Source of the DNA: an uncultured Verrucomicrobia subdivision 3 bacterium
GTDB lineage: Bacteria; Verrucomicrobiota; Verrucomicrobiia; Limisphaerales; UBA11358
DNA length: 37,695 nt
NCBI GenBank assembly: GCA_903884535.1
Contig: CAISEZ010000093.1
Location: 1 to 37,695 of the forward strand
Reading direction: 5' to 3'
Positions 22,750 through 33,200 of the stretch are shown here, one piece after another. The notes under the pieces were generated by a model. The model was not told the origin of the DNA. It saw only the letters and a program-made list of their open reading frames with translations, and made no database searches. Positions within the stretch are counted from its first letter, which is position 1, and the number at the start of each line of letters is the position of its first letter. The position numbers and the translations under genes are program-made.

Positions 22750-25700
22750 TCAGGCGGGCCGGGCGCGCTGTTCTTCCAGCCAGCGGCGCAGTTTCTGCGT
22801 GGCGGATTCGGTCTGCGTCTGTAATTTCGCGAGACCCGCCCCGGCGCGCGGCGCATCGCCCACTTCGGCGGCATCCTCGATGGCGAGGAAGATTTCCGAG
22901 AGCGGCTGGAAACCGAACAGCAGCGACAGGACCTTGAGCGAATGCGCGGAGCGTTCGAGTTCGGGCCACTGGCCGGCGGCGTGGAGCCGCTGGATTTCCG
23001 CGAGGCGGTCGGGCAGTTCTTTCAGAAAATCGCCGACCATGTCGCACACGGCGGCGGTGTCGAGTTCCTGGCAGAATTGTTCGAGCCGGGCAGGATCGAA
23101 CTCTTCGGGCGGGCTGGTGGCCGCCGGGATGGCGGCCATCAGCGCGTTGTAAAGCTGCTGGCCGGTGAACGGCTTGGCGATGTAATCGTCCATGCCGGCG
23201 GCGAGGCAGCGCTCGCGTTCGCCGGTGAGCGCGTTGGCGGTGACGGCGATGATGCGGACCGGATGCGCCGCTTTGGCTTCCATTTCGAGATGCCGGATGG
23301 CGGCGGTGGCTTCGTGGCCGTCGAGTTCGGGCATGTTGCAGTCCATGAGAATGGCGTGGTAAAAATCCGGTTTGAATTTTTCCACGGCTTCGCGCCCGTT
23401 CACGGCCCAGTCGGCGCGCGCGCCGAAGGTGTCGAGCATCAACTGGCAAAGCTTGCGGTTGAACGGATGATCCTCGGCAACGAGAATTTTTAAATCGGAA
23501 ATCGGCGTGCGTTTGGCCGCGGCGTCTTCGCGGCGGATCAATTCCGTGTCGCCCGGCATTTTGAGCGCGCGGTTGAGTTCCGGTTTTTTGCCGAGGATCA
23601 CGTCCACCAGCGCGGTGAACAGCGGCTGCTCGCGGACGGGTTTGAGCAGCACACTGGCAAAGAGCGCCAGGCCGTCATCCTCCTCGCCGAGTGAGGCGGC
23701 CGCGCTGGTCAGTAACAGGCATTGCACGCGGTCGCGCTGGTCGGCGAGCTGCCGGCGCAACTCCACGCCGCCGAGGGTCAGCATTTCGTCATCGCAGATC
23801 ACCAGCGGCAGCACGGCGGCGCGCAAATCATGCCGGAGTGCGCGGCCCAAATCGGCCACGGTCGCCACGGCGCGGCTGTCCACACCCCAGCCGCGCAATT
23901 GTTCGACGAGCGATTCGCGCAGGCTCGGATTCGGCACGGCGACGACGGTGTGCATGAACACCAGACCGGGAAAACAGCGTTCCAGAGCGGGCTGTGGCGG
24001 CACTTCAAATGGCAGCTCAAACCAGAACGTCGAGCCAGTGCCGGCGGCGCTGTGAACGCCGATGCGGCCGCCCATTAGTTCAACAATTTTCCGTGAGATG
24101 GCCAGACCAAGGCCGGTGCCGCCGAATTTCCGCGACGACGACGTGTCAGCCTGCACGAACGGCTGGAACAGAAGTTTGGTCTGCTCGGGCGTCAACCCGA
24201 TGCCGGTGTCGGTGACTTCAAACCGCAATTTGATCCGGCCTTTCGCGTGCAGCAGCGGCGACACGCGGACGACGACTTCGCCGTGGTCGGTGAATTTGAT
24301 GCCGTTGCCGACGAGGTTGAGCAGCACCTGCCGAAGCCGGATGGGATCGCCGACGAGGTGATGCGGCACTTCGCGATTGACCACGGCGGCGAGGGCGAGT
24401 TTTTTCCCCGGCTCACGCGTGGCCGCATTTTCCAAAACGGAATCCACAATGCTGCGCAGGGAAAAATCCTCGCGGGCGATGGTCATCTTGCCGGCCTCGA
24501 TTTTGGAAAAATCCAGCACGTCGTTGATGACATGCAGCAAGGCGTTGGCGCTCTCGGCAGCGGCATCGGCGAATTCGCGCTGGCGGCGGTCTAGCCGCGT
24601 CTGCGCCAGCAGCTCGACCATGCCAAGGATGCCGCCGAGCGGCGTGCGGATCTCGTGGCTCATGTTCGCGAGAAATTCGCTCTTGGCGGTGTTCGCGCGG
24701 TTCGCCTGCTCGGCGGCGGCGCGGGCATCGGCCACGGCATGTTTCAATTCGAGATTGGCCCGTTCGACTTCGGCCTTGGCATCCTGCAACGCGAGTTCGG
24801 CGCGCTTGCGCGGCGTGATGTTTTGGATGACCGCCTGGAATTCTTTTTCCGTGCCGGCGCCGCGGTTCAGCCGGCGCAGGTTGTATTGCTGCCATTCCAC
24901 ATGGCCGTCGGCGGCCTCGGCCTTGCGGTCAAAATTCAACACCGGCCGGTCTTCCGGCAGTGCTTTGAAATTGTCTTCCAGCGTTCGCGCTTCCACTTTG
25001 ACCAGGTCTTTGAAAAAATTTTTGCCGAGCAATTCCGCCTCCGGCTTGCCGTAAAAAGCGCAGTAAGCCGGATTGGCAAACGTGATCGTGCCGTCCGGTT
25101 GGAACCGGCAGATCAGGTCTTCCTGGTCCGCCACCACGGCGCGCAGCCGCTTTTCATTTTCCACCAGTTCCGCCTGCGCCCGGCGGCGCTCGCTGGCAGC
25201 GGCGGCCAGCAGCAGGTTGGAAACCGCGATGATGCCGATGTAGCTGCCAACCAAACGCAGGCTGTCAGTCAGGTTGCCCGTGACAAACGGCCCGCCGCCG
25301 TGCCACAGCGAATAAATCGCTAGCGACGCGACCAGCAGCGTGCCGGTCGCCGCGCCGCGCGGACCGAACCGCAGCGCGCCCCACACCAGAAACGGATACG
25401 GCAGATAGGCGAACGGATAATTTTGGATGCCATACACCAGCCACGTGTCGAACGAAATCAGGGTGCCGCCCACCAGCCCCGTCAAGCACAACAGCGCCTC
25501 CAAAACCCGCCAGAACGTCAGCCGCACGGAAGACGGCACGGCCCAGGTGATGATGACCGGCGTCACCACCAAAATGGCCAGCGCATTCGGCACCCACCAT
25601 TGCAGCGTGAGTGGCGCCAGCGCGTCCCAGACCGCTTTTTTGGCGTAGATCAGGCCGACGACATTAAAGGCGGCGTTGACCGTGGTGCCCAGCGCGCACG

Positions 25701-26070
25701 CCAGCAAAATGTAGCCGGCCGCGTCGCGCGTCCGCTCCATCGCGTTGTCAAAACGCACGAGCCGTTTCAACAGGTAGGCGCACAGCACCGCGCCCACCGT
25801 GTTGCCCAGCACCGTGCCCAGCATGAAATAGCCCAAGGGTGCGCCGTCAATCAGGGAAAATAAAACCGCGCCGAGCGCGATGCTCGGCCAGAATTCGTAG
25901 CCGAACAATAAGATCGCGGCCAGGGCAATGCCTGCCGGCGGCCAGACCAGCTGCACGCTGCCCGCCAGAAATGAAGCTTTTTTGCCCAGCACCCCGCCCA
26001 GCACATAAAGTGCGGTGAGCGCGGTGACGCGTGTGAACACGGCCAGTCCGGGATGTTTGGTTTGACTCAC
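22750..26070 (-). CDS. MASE1 hybrid histidine kinase with PAS, two receivers and Hpt
   Basis: An 1,106-residue membrane sensor from a GTG start. Residues 1-290 are a MASE1 multi-pass membrane domain (VWPPAGIALAAILLFG). A PAS domain (about 305-425) and a coiled coil lead to HisKA with the phospho-His H472 (SHEIRTPLGG) and a HATPase (about 575-690; N-box LLNLVGNGIKFT, DTGIG, GGTGLGLAIS). The first receiver (about 703-830) is degenerate: the acidic pair of strand 1 is missing (VVAVPNPS), although D760 and K810 remain. The second receiver is intact (E866/D867, D910 in LMDCNMP, K966). An Hpt domain near the end has H1043 (SAHSLK). It heads the operon and likely drives phosphorelay to the stand-alone receiver. 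Confidence 0.92.
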   Translation of the reverse strand: MSQTKHPGLAVFTRVTALTALYVLGGVLGKKASFLAGSVQLVWPPAGIALAAILLFGYEFWPSIALGAVLFSLIDGAPLGYFMLGTVLGNTVGAVLCAYLLKRLVRFDNAMERTRDAAGYILLACALGTTVNAAFNVVGLIYAKKAVWDALAPLTLQWWVPNALAILVVTPVIITWAVPSSVRLTFWRVLEALLCLTGLVGGTLISFDTWLVYGIQNYPFAYLPYPFLVWGALRFGPRGAATGTLLVASLAIYSLWHGGGPFVTGNLTDSLRLVGSYIGIIAVSNLLLAAAASERRRAQAELVENEKRLRAVVADQEDLICRFQPDGTITFANPAYCAFYGKPEAELLGKNFFKDLVKVEARTLEDNFKALPEDRPVLNFDRKAEAADGHVEWQQYNLRRLNRGAGTEKEFQAVIQNITPRKRAELALQDAKAEVERANLELKHAVADARAAAEQANRANTAKSEFLANMSHEIRTPLGGILGMVELLAQTRLDRRQREFADAAAESANALLHVINDVLDFSKIEAGKMTIAREDFSLRSIVDSVLENAATREPGKKLALAAVVNREVPHHLVGDPIRLRQVLLNLVGNGIKFTDHGEVVVRVSPLLHAKGRIKLRFEVTDTGIGLTPEQTKLLFQPFVQADTSSSRKFGGTGLGLAISRKIVELMGGRIGVHSAAGTGSTFWFELPFEVPPQPALERCFPGLVFMHTVVAVPNPSLRESLVEQLRGWGVDSRAVATVADLGRALRHDLRAAVLPLVICDDEMLTLGGVELRRQLADQRDRVQCLLLTSAAASLGEEDDGLALFASVLLKPVREQPLFTALVDVILGKKPELNRALKMPGDTELIRREDAAAKRTPISDLKILVAEDHPFNRKLCQLMLDTFGARADWAVNGREAVEKFKPDFYHAILMDCNMPELDGHEATAAIRHLEMEAKAAHPVRIIAVTANALTGERERCLAAGMDDYIAKPFTGQQLYNALMAAIPAATSPPEEFDPARLEQFCQELDTAAVCDMVGDFLKELPDRLAEIQRLHAAGQWPELERSAHSLKVLSLLFGFQPLSEIFLAIEDAAEVGDAPRAGAGLAKLQTQTESATQKLRRWLEEQRARPA

Positions 26071-26182
26071 GCCGCCAGTTTTTTATCAGCTTATCGAGGT
26101 CAAGCCCAGTGAGAAGTTTTTCTTGAAATCCACCCGGTTCCGTTTTCAAGCAGTCGGCCGCGACTCTGCACCGGAAATTCCA

Positions 26183-29089
26183 TCAGGGCATCGCGTGAGG
26201 AGAGTTTTTATCCGCCTGGACGCTGGTGGTCGCTTTGAGAAAAGTCAGGCGTGCCCGCGATTCGGCCCAACGCGCCGAACCGACGGGCGCATTGGTGAGA
26301 CAGATTTCCAACTGGTGAATGGCCAGGTTCGTATCCTGCCGGCGTTCGGCGATGGTGGCCAGTCCCAGATGGACGAGGAACGCATCCGGCGGTTCGGCCC
26401 CGAGCTGGCGGTATTCCGCCTCGGCCTGCGGCAGGTTCCCACTTTGCAAACAGGCCAGCGCGTGATTCAGCCGCAGGTTTGGCAGATTGGTGAGGGCGAG
26501 GGCGCGATCCAGAACCGCGAGCGCGTTTTGCGGCTGATTCAGCTCCATCAAAATCCCCGCCTGCTGATTCAAGTAATCAGTATTGTCGGGCGCGGCCGCG
26601 AGCCGGCGCGTCACGAATTGCAACGCGTTGGTGAGGTCGCCAAAACTCAGATACGCGCTCAAGACCAGGCTTTGCGCAGCCGGATCATTGGGATGCCGTT
26701 CCAAAATGAATTGCAAAATGCCGCGTGCTTTGGCGGCGTTGGTCTGCGACATCCAGGCTTTGGCTTCAAGCACATCCAATTCGATGCTCACCGGATCGGC
26801 TTCAGCCGCCGGAAGAATTTTCAGGTTGGAGCGCATTGTTTTTACGCGTTCGAAGACTTGATCATCCTGCCGGTAGCGGGAATAAATTTCGGCCTGCGCG
26901 AGTTTGGGCGGAAGTTCAGCGGGTGCCAGTCGGTTGGCCCGGTCCAGCTGCTGCAATGCCTGCCGCGGCAGCCCGGCCAGTTGACATTCACGGCCAAACA
27001 GGAAACACACCGCCGGCTGGTCCATCGGCCCAAATTGTCCCATGACGCGGGCGAGTTGCGTCAGGTCATTGAATTGCGCACCCAAGGCTTCGATGCCCGC
27101 CAGATTCAACGGCCGGCCGGCCTGGAAATTGGTATTGCACTCGAGGTTGACGCGGGCGCAAAGATTATTCGTTGACAACGCCAGCGCTTGCTCAAAGCGC
27201 CGCTGCGCGGCCGGGAGCCGGTCGTGGCGTTGCAACTGCACGCCCCATTCGTCGAGCGCTGTGGAATACCAATCGGCCAACTGCCGGCTTTGCAAATCCG
27301 GCACCGCGGCCAACGCCAGATGCTGATCCAGCCTGCCAATCATTTTACACCAGACGGAATGAGATTGTGTCGCTGCCGGGACGAGCGCGGACATTTTTTC
27401 AGACCAGGCGCGGTTCCAGTTTTTTTCAACTTCATCGAGCGTGGCCGCCGGGAGCGGCGGGCCGCTGGATTGAAACGGTTCAAACAGTTTTAATTCTGCG
27501 ACCGGCCCCGCCGGTTGGAGATAAAATTGTTCCAACACCAGTTGCCCCGGGACGAGTGACAGGCAGAAAATGCGACGTGCGTGCGCCAGTTGTTCCAGCA
27601 GGCGATACTGTTCGAGCGCATTTAAATCATGCTTGTTCGATGCCGTCAGCCAGCCGAGCGGTTGCTGGCGTTCAAGTGCGGCCCGGTAATCAGCGGTGGC
27701 CAACGCAGGCAGATCGACCGTCAGCCAGGGGCCGCGATTGACATGTGCCAGCGCAGCCTGCACGGCGGTGAGCTTGGTCATGTCGTCGCCGAGCAGAATG
27801 CCGCCTTCCGGCGGGAGCGCAGCGGCGGCGAGGGTTCCGAAGTTTTCCAGCGGCTGACGGTTGCCCGCCCAAATCGCCGGGGCATTTCTGCCGGCGAGCG
27901 CAAACAGGACGAGGGTGAACGCGCCGGCGAATAAAACGGGCACGCTGCGCCGCCGCCACGAATTGATTTTGCGCGCCCGGCCGCGGAGCTTGCCCGGCTC
28001 CGGCCGGACTTGCAGGGCGAACAAAAGGTTGCCGGCCAAATACGCGATGCCGAGCGCATTCAAATAAGTGAAGCTCAACAGTGGCAGGAAAGCGCCAAAC
28101 TGATGCTGCAGGATTTGTTGCGGACCGACACTGGGTTCAAACGCGAGCCAGAGACACGCCACGAGTAGCGCGCCGCGCACCAGCCGGTAAAGCCGCAACT
28201 GAAAGCGTTCCAGCTTGGATTTATTTTTGGAGCCGCGATCCGGCAGGCGCACCAACGCGGACAGGATGGGCACGAGATAAAATAAAATCACCACCAACGT
28301 CAGCAGACGGTGCTGCGTCCACAAACCGAAGAAGAGCAGCCGTAATTCGCCTTTGCTGGCTTTGAGCGTGGCGAGCCAGGCTGCCCCCAAACTCAAACCG
28401 CAATGCGGATTCAATCCGCTGAAAATTGCCGGCAGCGCATAAATGGAAAAACCGGCGAGGCCCAGCAAGGCCATCCGCAATAAAAACGACCACTTTAAAA
28501 AACGCTTTCCGCGCAATGCGATTAGCGCGGCGATAAATATCGGCAGGCAAAGTTGCATCACCCAGTTTTGCGTCAATCCCAACCCCCAGATGACGGCGGC
28601 GGCGTTCAGCCAGCGCGAAGCTTTGGCGGCGCGATATTCCAGCAGGCAACCGATGGCGGCCGCGAGCAGCAGTTGGTTCACCATCGCGCCCGCACCGGCG
28701 GTGGCCTCGTGCCAAAAATTAAATTCCAGCCCGCAGACACCGGCGGCCAGCAGCACCGGCAAAATTTTGACCCAATTCCTATTTTTGGGCGGCAGGCAAT
28801 CCCACGGCAGCAGTTCGACAGAGCGCGCCAAAATTCCCAGGGTCAACGCCGCACAAAGCGCCAAAAATAAATTCAGGCCGGCGGGAATCCAGGCCGTGGG
28901 CAAGATGCGCAGGGGCAAGGTCAGCAGCCAGGTCAGCGGCTGGTCCAGCAGTGGCTGCCAGTCCCAGCCCGCGACGTTGGCGGTCAGGGCCAGTCCGTTC
29001 GCAGTGGTGCCCCAGCACAACGTCACGCCGTAAATCAGCAGCGCGGCCAGAGCCACGGCGCCGGGCAGACGATGTTTGCTCGCAAGCAT
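26183..29089 (-). CDS. Large multi-pass membrane protein with TPR repeats (DUF2723-like)
   Basis: A 968-residue protein. The first 420 or so residues hold 10 or more hydrophobic segments, in a layout like DUF2723/PMT-type glycosyltransferases, though I cannot point to a clear catalytic Asp pair. A soluble middle part is followed by TPR-like repeats from about residue 630 to 950 (for example AQRRFEQALALS, ALQQLDRANRLAP, ALAVLDRALALTN, AEAEYRQLGAEPP, AIHQLEICLTNAP). Such proteins are common in Verrucomicrobia and Planctomycetes near surface-glycan and PEP-CTERM genes. It ends 112 bp before the kinase operon on the same strand. The glycosylation role is inference from topology. Confidence 0.7.
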   Translation of the reverse strand: MLASKHRLPGAVALAALLIYGVTLCWGTTANGLALTANVAGWDWQPLLDQPLTWLLTLPLRILPTAWIPAGLNLFLALCAALTLGILARSVELLPWDCLPPKNRNWVKILPVLLAAGVCGLEFNFWHEATAGAGAMVNQLLLAAAIGCLLEYRAAKASRWLNAAAVIWGLGLTQNWVMQLCLPIFIAALIALRGKRFLKWSFLLRMALLGLAGFSIYALPAIFSGLNPHCGLSLGAAWLATLKASKGELRLLFFGLWTQHRLLTLVVILFYLVPILSALVRLPDRGSKNKSKLERFQLRLYRLVRGALLVACLWLAFEPSVGPQQILQHQFGAFLPLLSFTYLNALGIAYLAGNLLFALQVRPEPGKLRGRARKINSWRRRSVPVLFAGAFTLVLFALAGRNAPAIWAGNRQPLENFGTLAAAALPPEGGILLGDDMTKLTAVQAALAHVNRGPWLTVDLPALATADYRAALERQQPLGWLTASNKHDLNALEQYRLLEQLAHARRIFCLSLVPGQLVLEQFYLQPAGPVAELKLFEPFQSSGPPLPAATLDEVEKNWNRAWSEKMSALVPAATQSHSVWCKMIGRLDQHLALAAVPDLQSRQLADWYSTALDEWGVQLQRHDRLPAAQRRFEQALALSTNNLCARVNLECNTNFQAGRPLNLAGIEALGAQFNDLTQLARVMGQFGPMDQPAVCFLFGRECQLAGLPRQALQQLDRANRLAPAELPPKLAQAEIYSRYRQDDQVFERVKTMRSNLKILPAAEADPVSIELDVLEAKAWMSQTNAAKARGILQFILERHPNDPAAQSLVLSAYLSFGDLTNALQFVTRRLAAAPDNTDYLNQQAGILMELNQPQNALAVLDRALALTNLPNLRLNHALACLQSGNLPQAEAEYRQLGAEPPDAFLVHLGLATIAERRQDTNLAIHQLEICLTNAPVGSARWAESRARLTFLKATTSVQADKNSPHAMP

Positions 29090-29225
29090 TGGCTATGATT
29101 TGGAAAACAAGTCGCCCGCAGCAATAAAATAAGCGGGTCGGTGTTTTAAAAATTTGCGGTTAGTCCTTCAAAATAAAAACTCGCGCCGAAGTTTAATTCC
29201 GGCACGAGGATAATTTTATGGATCA

Positions 29226-29257
29226 GCAAACCAAAGTTTGGTTGCCAACCGGTTTGC
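29226..29257. terminator. Possible hairpin after the PEP-CTERM gene
   Basis: GCAAACC (29226-29232) and GGTTTGC (29251-29257) can pair around an inner palindrome (GGTTGCCAACC), 11 bases past the stop of the PEP-CTERM gene on the minus strand. No clear T-run follows, so the call is weak. Confidence 0.3.
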
Positions 29258-29268
29258 GGCCGGCGCAA

Positions 29269-30057
29269 TCAAGCGTTGCGACGGCGCAGGAACAGCAGCA
29301 CGGTGCCGCCACCGAGCAGCGCCAGCGTGGTCGGCTCGGGCACATCGCCATAAATGCGCAGGGCGAGGCTTTGATTTTGAAAACCCAGGGACCGGAGGGT
29401 TGAGGTGAAATCGCCATCCACTTCCGAATTCGCATTGCGGTAGTAACCATTGAATTGCTGCGAGCCAACCGTCGGGGCCATGCCGTATTGAATGAGCGAG
29501 GTCAAGCTGTTGATGCTGGTGTAATTGACTCCATCGGTGGTGCCTTGGTAATTGAAGCTCACGCCGACGGTGGTGCTGGAAATTGCAACGGGAGTCGCCA
29601 AGGTGATGCCAGGTGCGGAACCGACCGGGCTGCCTTCAAAATTGTAAAAGAAACCCGTGGTAAATGTGCCGCTGGAGGTCAGCTAATAGCTGCCCAGCAA
29701 ATTGCCGAACGCCGGCGTGGTGGCATTCACGGTGCCGGTGTTGACCGTGCCCCAGACATAAATGTTGATTTTCAAACCGGTGTAGGTGGTGCCGGAAAGA
29801 TTGACCGGGAAAATATCAAAGCCGGTGATGTCCGTCGCGCCGGCCGCGAGCACATAGCCATCCCCCATGAAGGTGTTGGGCGTCGAGCCGGTCGCAGAGA
29901 TATGGGAATTGGTGTTGCCGGCTTCGTAATTCGATATGTTGTCGAAAACGACATCCGCCTTGGCACTCGTCGCCGCGAGGACTACCGTCACGACGGCGGT
30001 GAGCAGGGAGTATTGACGCAAAGCGGGTTGGGTTTTTCGGGCGGAATTATTTTTCAT
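29269..30057 (-). pseudogene. PEP-CTERM sorted exported protein interrupted by one amber codon
   Basis: The first part (from the ATG at 30057) has a signal peptide (basic start, then LLTAVVTVVLAATSAKA) and reads for 124 codons to a TAG at 29685-29683. The same frame continues without any shift for another 137 codons and ends with a complete PEP-CTERM sorting signal: VPEPTTLALL, a hydrophobic stretch and RRRNA. Whole, it would be a secreted protein of about 262 residues that is recognised by an exosortase. Both halves look well conserved around the stop (FGNLLGSY before, LTSSGTFTTGFFYNFEG after). It is either a fresh pseudogene, a base error, or a read-through product. A long-frame start at 30153 is rejected because homology and the signal peptide begin at 30057. 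Confidence 0.8.
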
Positions 30058-30288
30058 TTTTATATTCGAACGGGTTAAGGCAACTGCTGATTTTTGCTTC
30101 TGACTTCTATAAGCAATTAATTCTTCTGATTTTACCTGGCGAAATGAAATCAAAAAATCCGTCTGGTCGTCAACATTTTTACCTCCCGCAGTGCAAAATG
30201 ATTTGATCGCTACAAAAAATAGTTGCCATTGGCCGCGTATCCGGCAACGTAATGGCCAAGGATTTGGTCAGGACGAAACCGTTTAACC

Positions 30289-33200
30289 ATGAATAGCCAA
30301 CTGCCCGCGCATTTGATTGCCCACATCAACGTCAAGCTTGCCCTCATCGGCTGCCAGCCGGTGCCGATGAAGGGCGACAAGGAATTTGTCGAGATCGCCG
30401 CCGCCATGGCCGCGCAGTCGCGCGAAAAGGATCGCCTGCTCGGTTCGCATCTCTGCCCCGCCGACCAGCGCATCCAGACTTTTCTCTACGATTATTTGCA
30501 GGACGTGCCCGCGCCGAAACTGCCCACGCGCACCTTCACGCTGGACCGCGCCGGCCTTGCCCGCGTCCTGTCGCTGCCCGTGGACCGCGAGGATTTTTCG
30601 TCCGACATCATCAATTCCTACCGCGTCAAACAAGGCGTGCTGCACAATCCGAAAAGCGACCGCCGCACCACCGCCGGCATTTTCCACGTCTGCGAAGGCG
30701 GCCTGCCAATTCCCGATGACAAACTCGGCGTGCCGAAGGCGACCTTCGCTAAAATTCTCGCCCACGCGCTCACGCCGCCGAAGGAATTGCTGAAACTGCC
30801 ATTTACCTCCACGCAGCCGAAGCCGGCGGAATGTTTTGTTTCGCTTTTATTGCGGCCGCTGGTTTGTCCCGCCGTGCCGGGATTTATTTCCGAAAAATCC
30901 ATGGAAGTGCGTTTCTTCGTGCCGGGCAATCTGGTCAGCAACCTGGATTTCGTCGAAGCCATTTTCACCAACGGCGGCGATCCGCTGCTGCCGGAAAATG
31001 ACGCCGCGCTCGATTCCGAACATTGGACCGGCCACACCGGCTGCATCATTCTCGCGCCGCACCTGACCAAGCTCACAAAAAAATCCGTCGGCCTGCCAGC
31101 ATTTGATCAAGCCACGGAACGCCAAAAGCGCGACGGCATGTGCTGGAAAAAAGAGGACGAACTTTACAACGGCGGCAACGCCTTCAAGCTGACCTGCCGC
31201 GACGAAACCGGCGTCATCCTGACGATCATCGCCGACAATTATTTTGGTTATTGCAAAAAAGAGGTGAAGACGCAGTTGAGCTACGCCGCGAATCTTTTTG
31301 GTTTAACCGAAGAGGAACACGCCGGCGGCGCGCTGGTGTTTCAGAGCTACGATCTTGGCGAGGAATTCAGCGGCGAAGTCCACGTCCGCCAGACCGGCCA
31401 CACCTTCGACGAAATGGCCGCGCAATTTGGCGAGGTCATGGACGTGCGCTCCGACGGCTGGGCGCTGGATAAAAAATTTCCGGCCATCACTTATGTGCCG
31501 CACGACGCCTATTTTGATCTGCACACGCAAAAAGTGTCGTGGACGAACGAGGCCGGCGAACACAGCATCAAATTGTCGCCGGAGAAAACCTATGTCCGTC
31601 CATCCGGCTACCAGGTGCGCATGGAAAAACCGCCGGGCTTCGGCCGGCAATGGCGGCTGGTCGGCACGGTCGCGGAGGGAACTTTCTGCCACAAGCCCAG
31701 CACGGTTTCCGGCGGCGGCAAATCGGAAATTTCCAAACCCATCACCGACGCGATTTTGACCGGCTCCATTTTTGTCGCCGATTTCAAAACCGACTTTGAG
31801 CGGGTGGCCGAGTTGATTGACCGCGATTACTCGAATCGTTTTGCCGAAAAAACCAAGGTGGATCACCGCGCCGTGCTGTCGCCGGAACGCTCGCTCGGCT
31901 CGGTCATCAAACTGCTCACGCCGGACGAACACGATTACACGCCGGGATACAACGCGTGGCTCGCCAGCGTGCCGCAGCACGTCAAGGAGCTGGTCTTCGT
32001 CGTGAAACGCTATTTCAAACCGGCATGGGGCAAGGACTGGCCGGATCATTTCAGCGTGGACATCGTCAACGGCACGCCCGGCAACGAGCTGAAATGCGAC
32101 AACAAAAAATTGGTCACCACTTATCTGCGCGTCGGGTTTGATGCCGACGGTGCGTGGCGCACGTTCGGATTGCGTAAAGATTTTCATCCGGCCGTCAAAG
32201 TGCAGATGGAAGACGACATCACGGCTTCCACCGTCGTGCCCGCCGCCGCGCTGGAAAATCTGCCGCCGGCCACGGATAAAAATCTTTCCGTGAAATTTGT
32301 GCAAAACTGCGAACAGCGTTTGTTCCAGCGGCCTGATGATGCGATCCATCGCGGTTACGACAAACAGGCGGAAAACGATTTCGTGCAGCCGGACAATTTC
32401 TTTTCCAATTATGAGCCGCTCACGCCGGCCAAGGCGCGCGACATGGTCGAGGACGCGCTCGGCTTTCATCAGTTCACCGAGCCGATGCAGGCGTTCATCC
32501 GCGAAATCGCGAAGACCGGCGAGCCGGAATTTTTTGTCTGCACCGCCAATCCGCGCCTCGTGGACGGCAAGCCGACAAAAAATCCGCGCTACCTGCAAAA
32601 GCGGCCCGACGTGGTGCGGGCGCAGGAAACTTACACCGCCGAAATCTGCGCGCGGCTGCGCCGGCGCGTCCCGCCGAACCTGCCATTCTACACTCCGGTC
32701 AATGTGCTGCTGCCGGGCCGCCGCAACAATCCGCCCGAACCCGGCGTGCGTTCGCTGGCATGTTACAATCCGGTTCACTTTTTCGAGCTGCCGGAGCTGT
32801 TCATGGAATTCATTTGCAGCATGACGGGCAAATCGCCTTCGACCACCGGCGCGGGTTCTGAAGGCGCGCTGACCAAGGGTCCGTTCAACGCGCTGCCGCC
32901 AATCATGGATTTGAACAACGCGCTCGTCGCGTGGATTCTCTGCGGTCACCACGGTTTCGTCACCGCCGCCGGCTATGTCGGTCCGAACGTCCGCGTGGAT
33001 CACGACGTGAGTTTGATCGTGCCGGAAGTCTGGTGCCGGCTGACGGCCGAAGAGCGCGATCCGAAATTTCTCATCGCGAACCGTTTTCTTGAAAAGTGCC
33101 AGGACTTCGAGCACGGCGACAAAAAAGTTCTCGCGAGCCGGCTCGGCTGGCGCATCAACGCGCGGTTTGTCCACGCGTTTTTCGGCCGCGTCTTCAATCA

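Noticed and set aside
22388..23152. A 254-codon plus-strand frame over the PP2C and kinase genes
   Set aside because: Serine/arginine-rich shadow; both minus-strand genes are clear-cut families.
29269..30057. Selenocysteine or pyrrolysine as an explanation of the in-frame TAG
   Set aside because: TAG rules out selenocysteine, and nothing in this type of protein or the window points to pyrrolysine machinery; mutation, base error or read-through is simpler.
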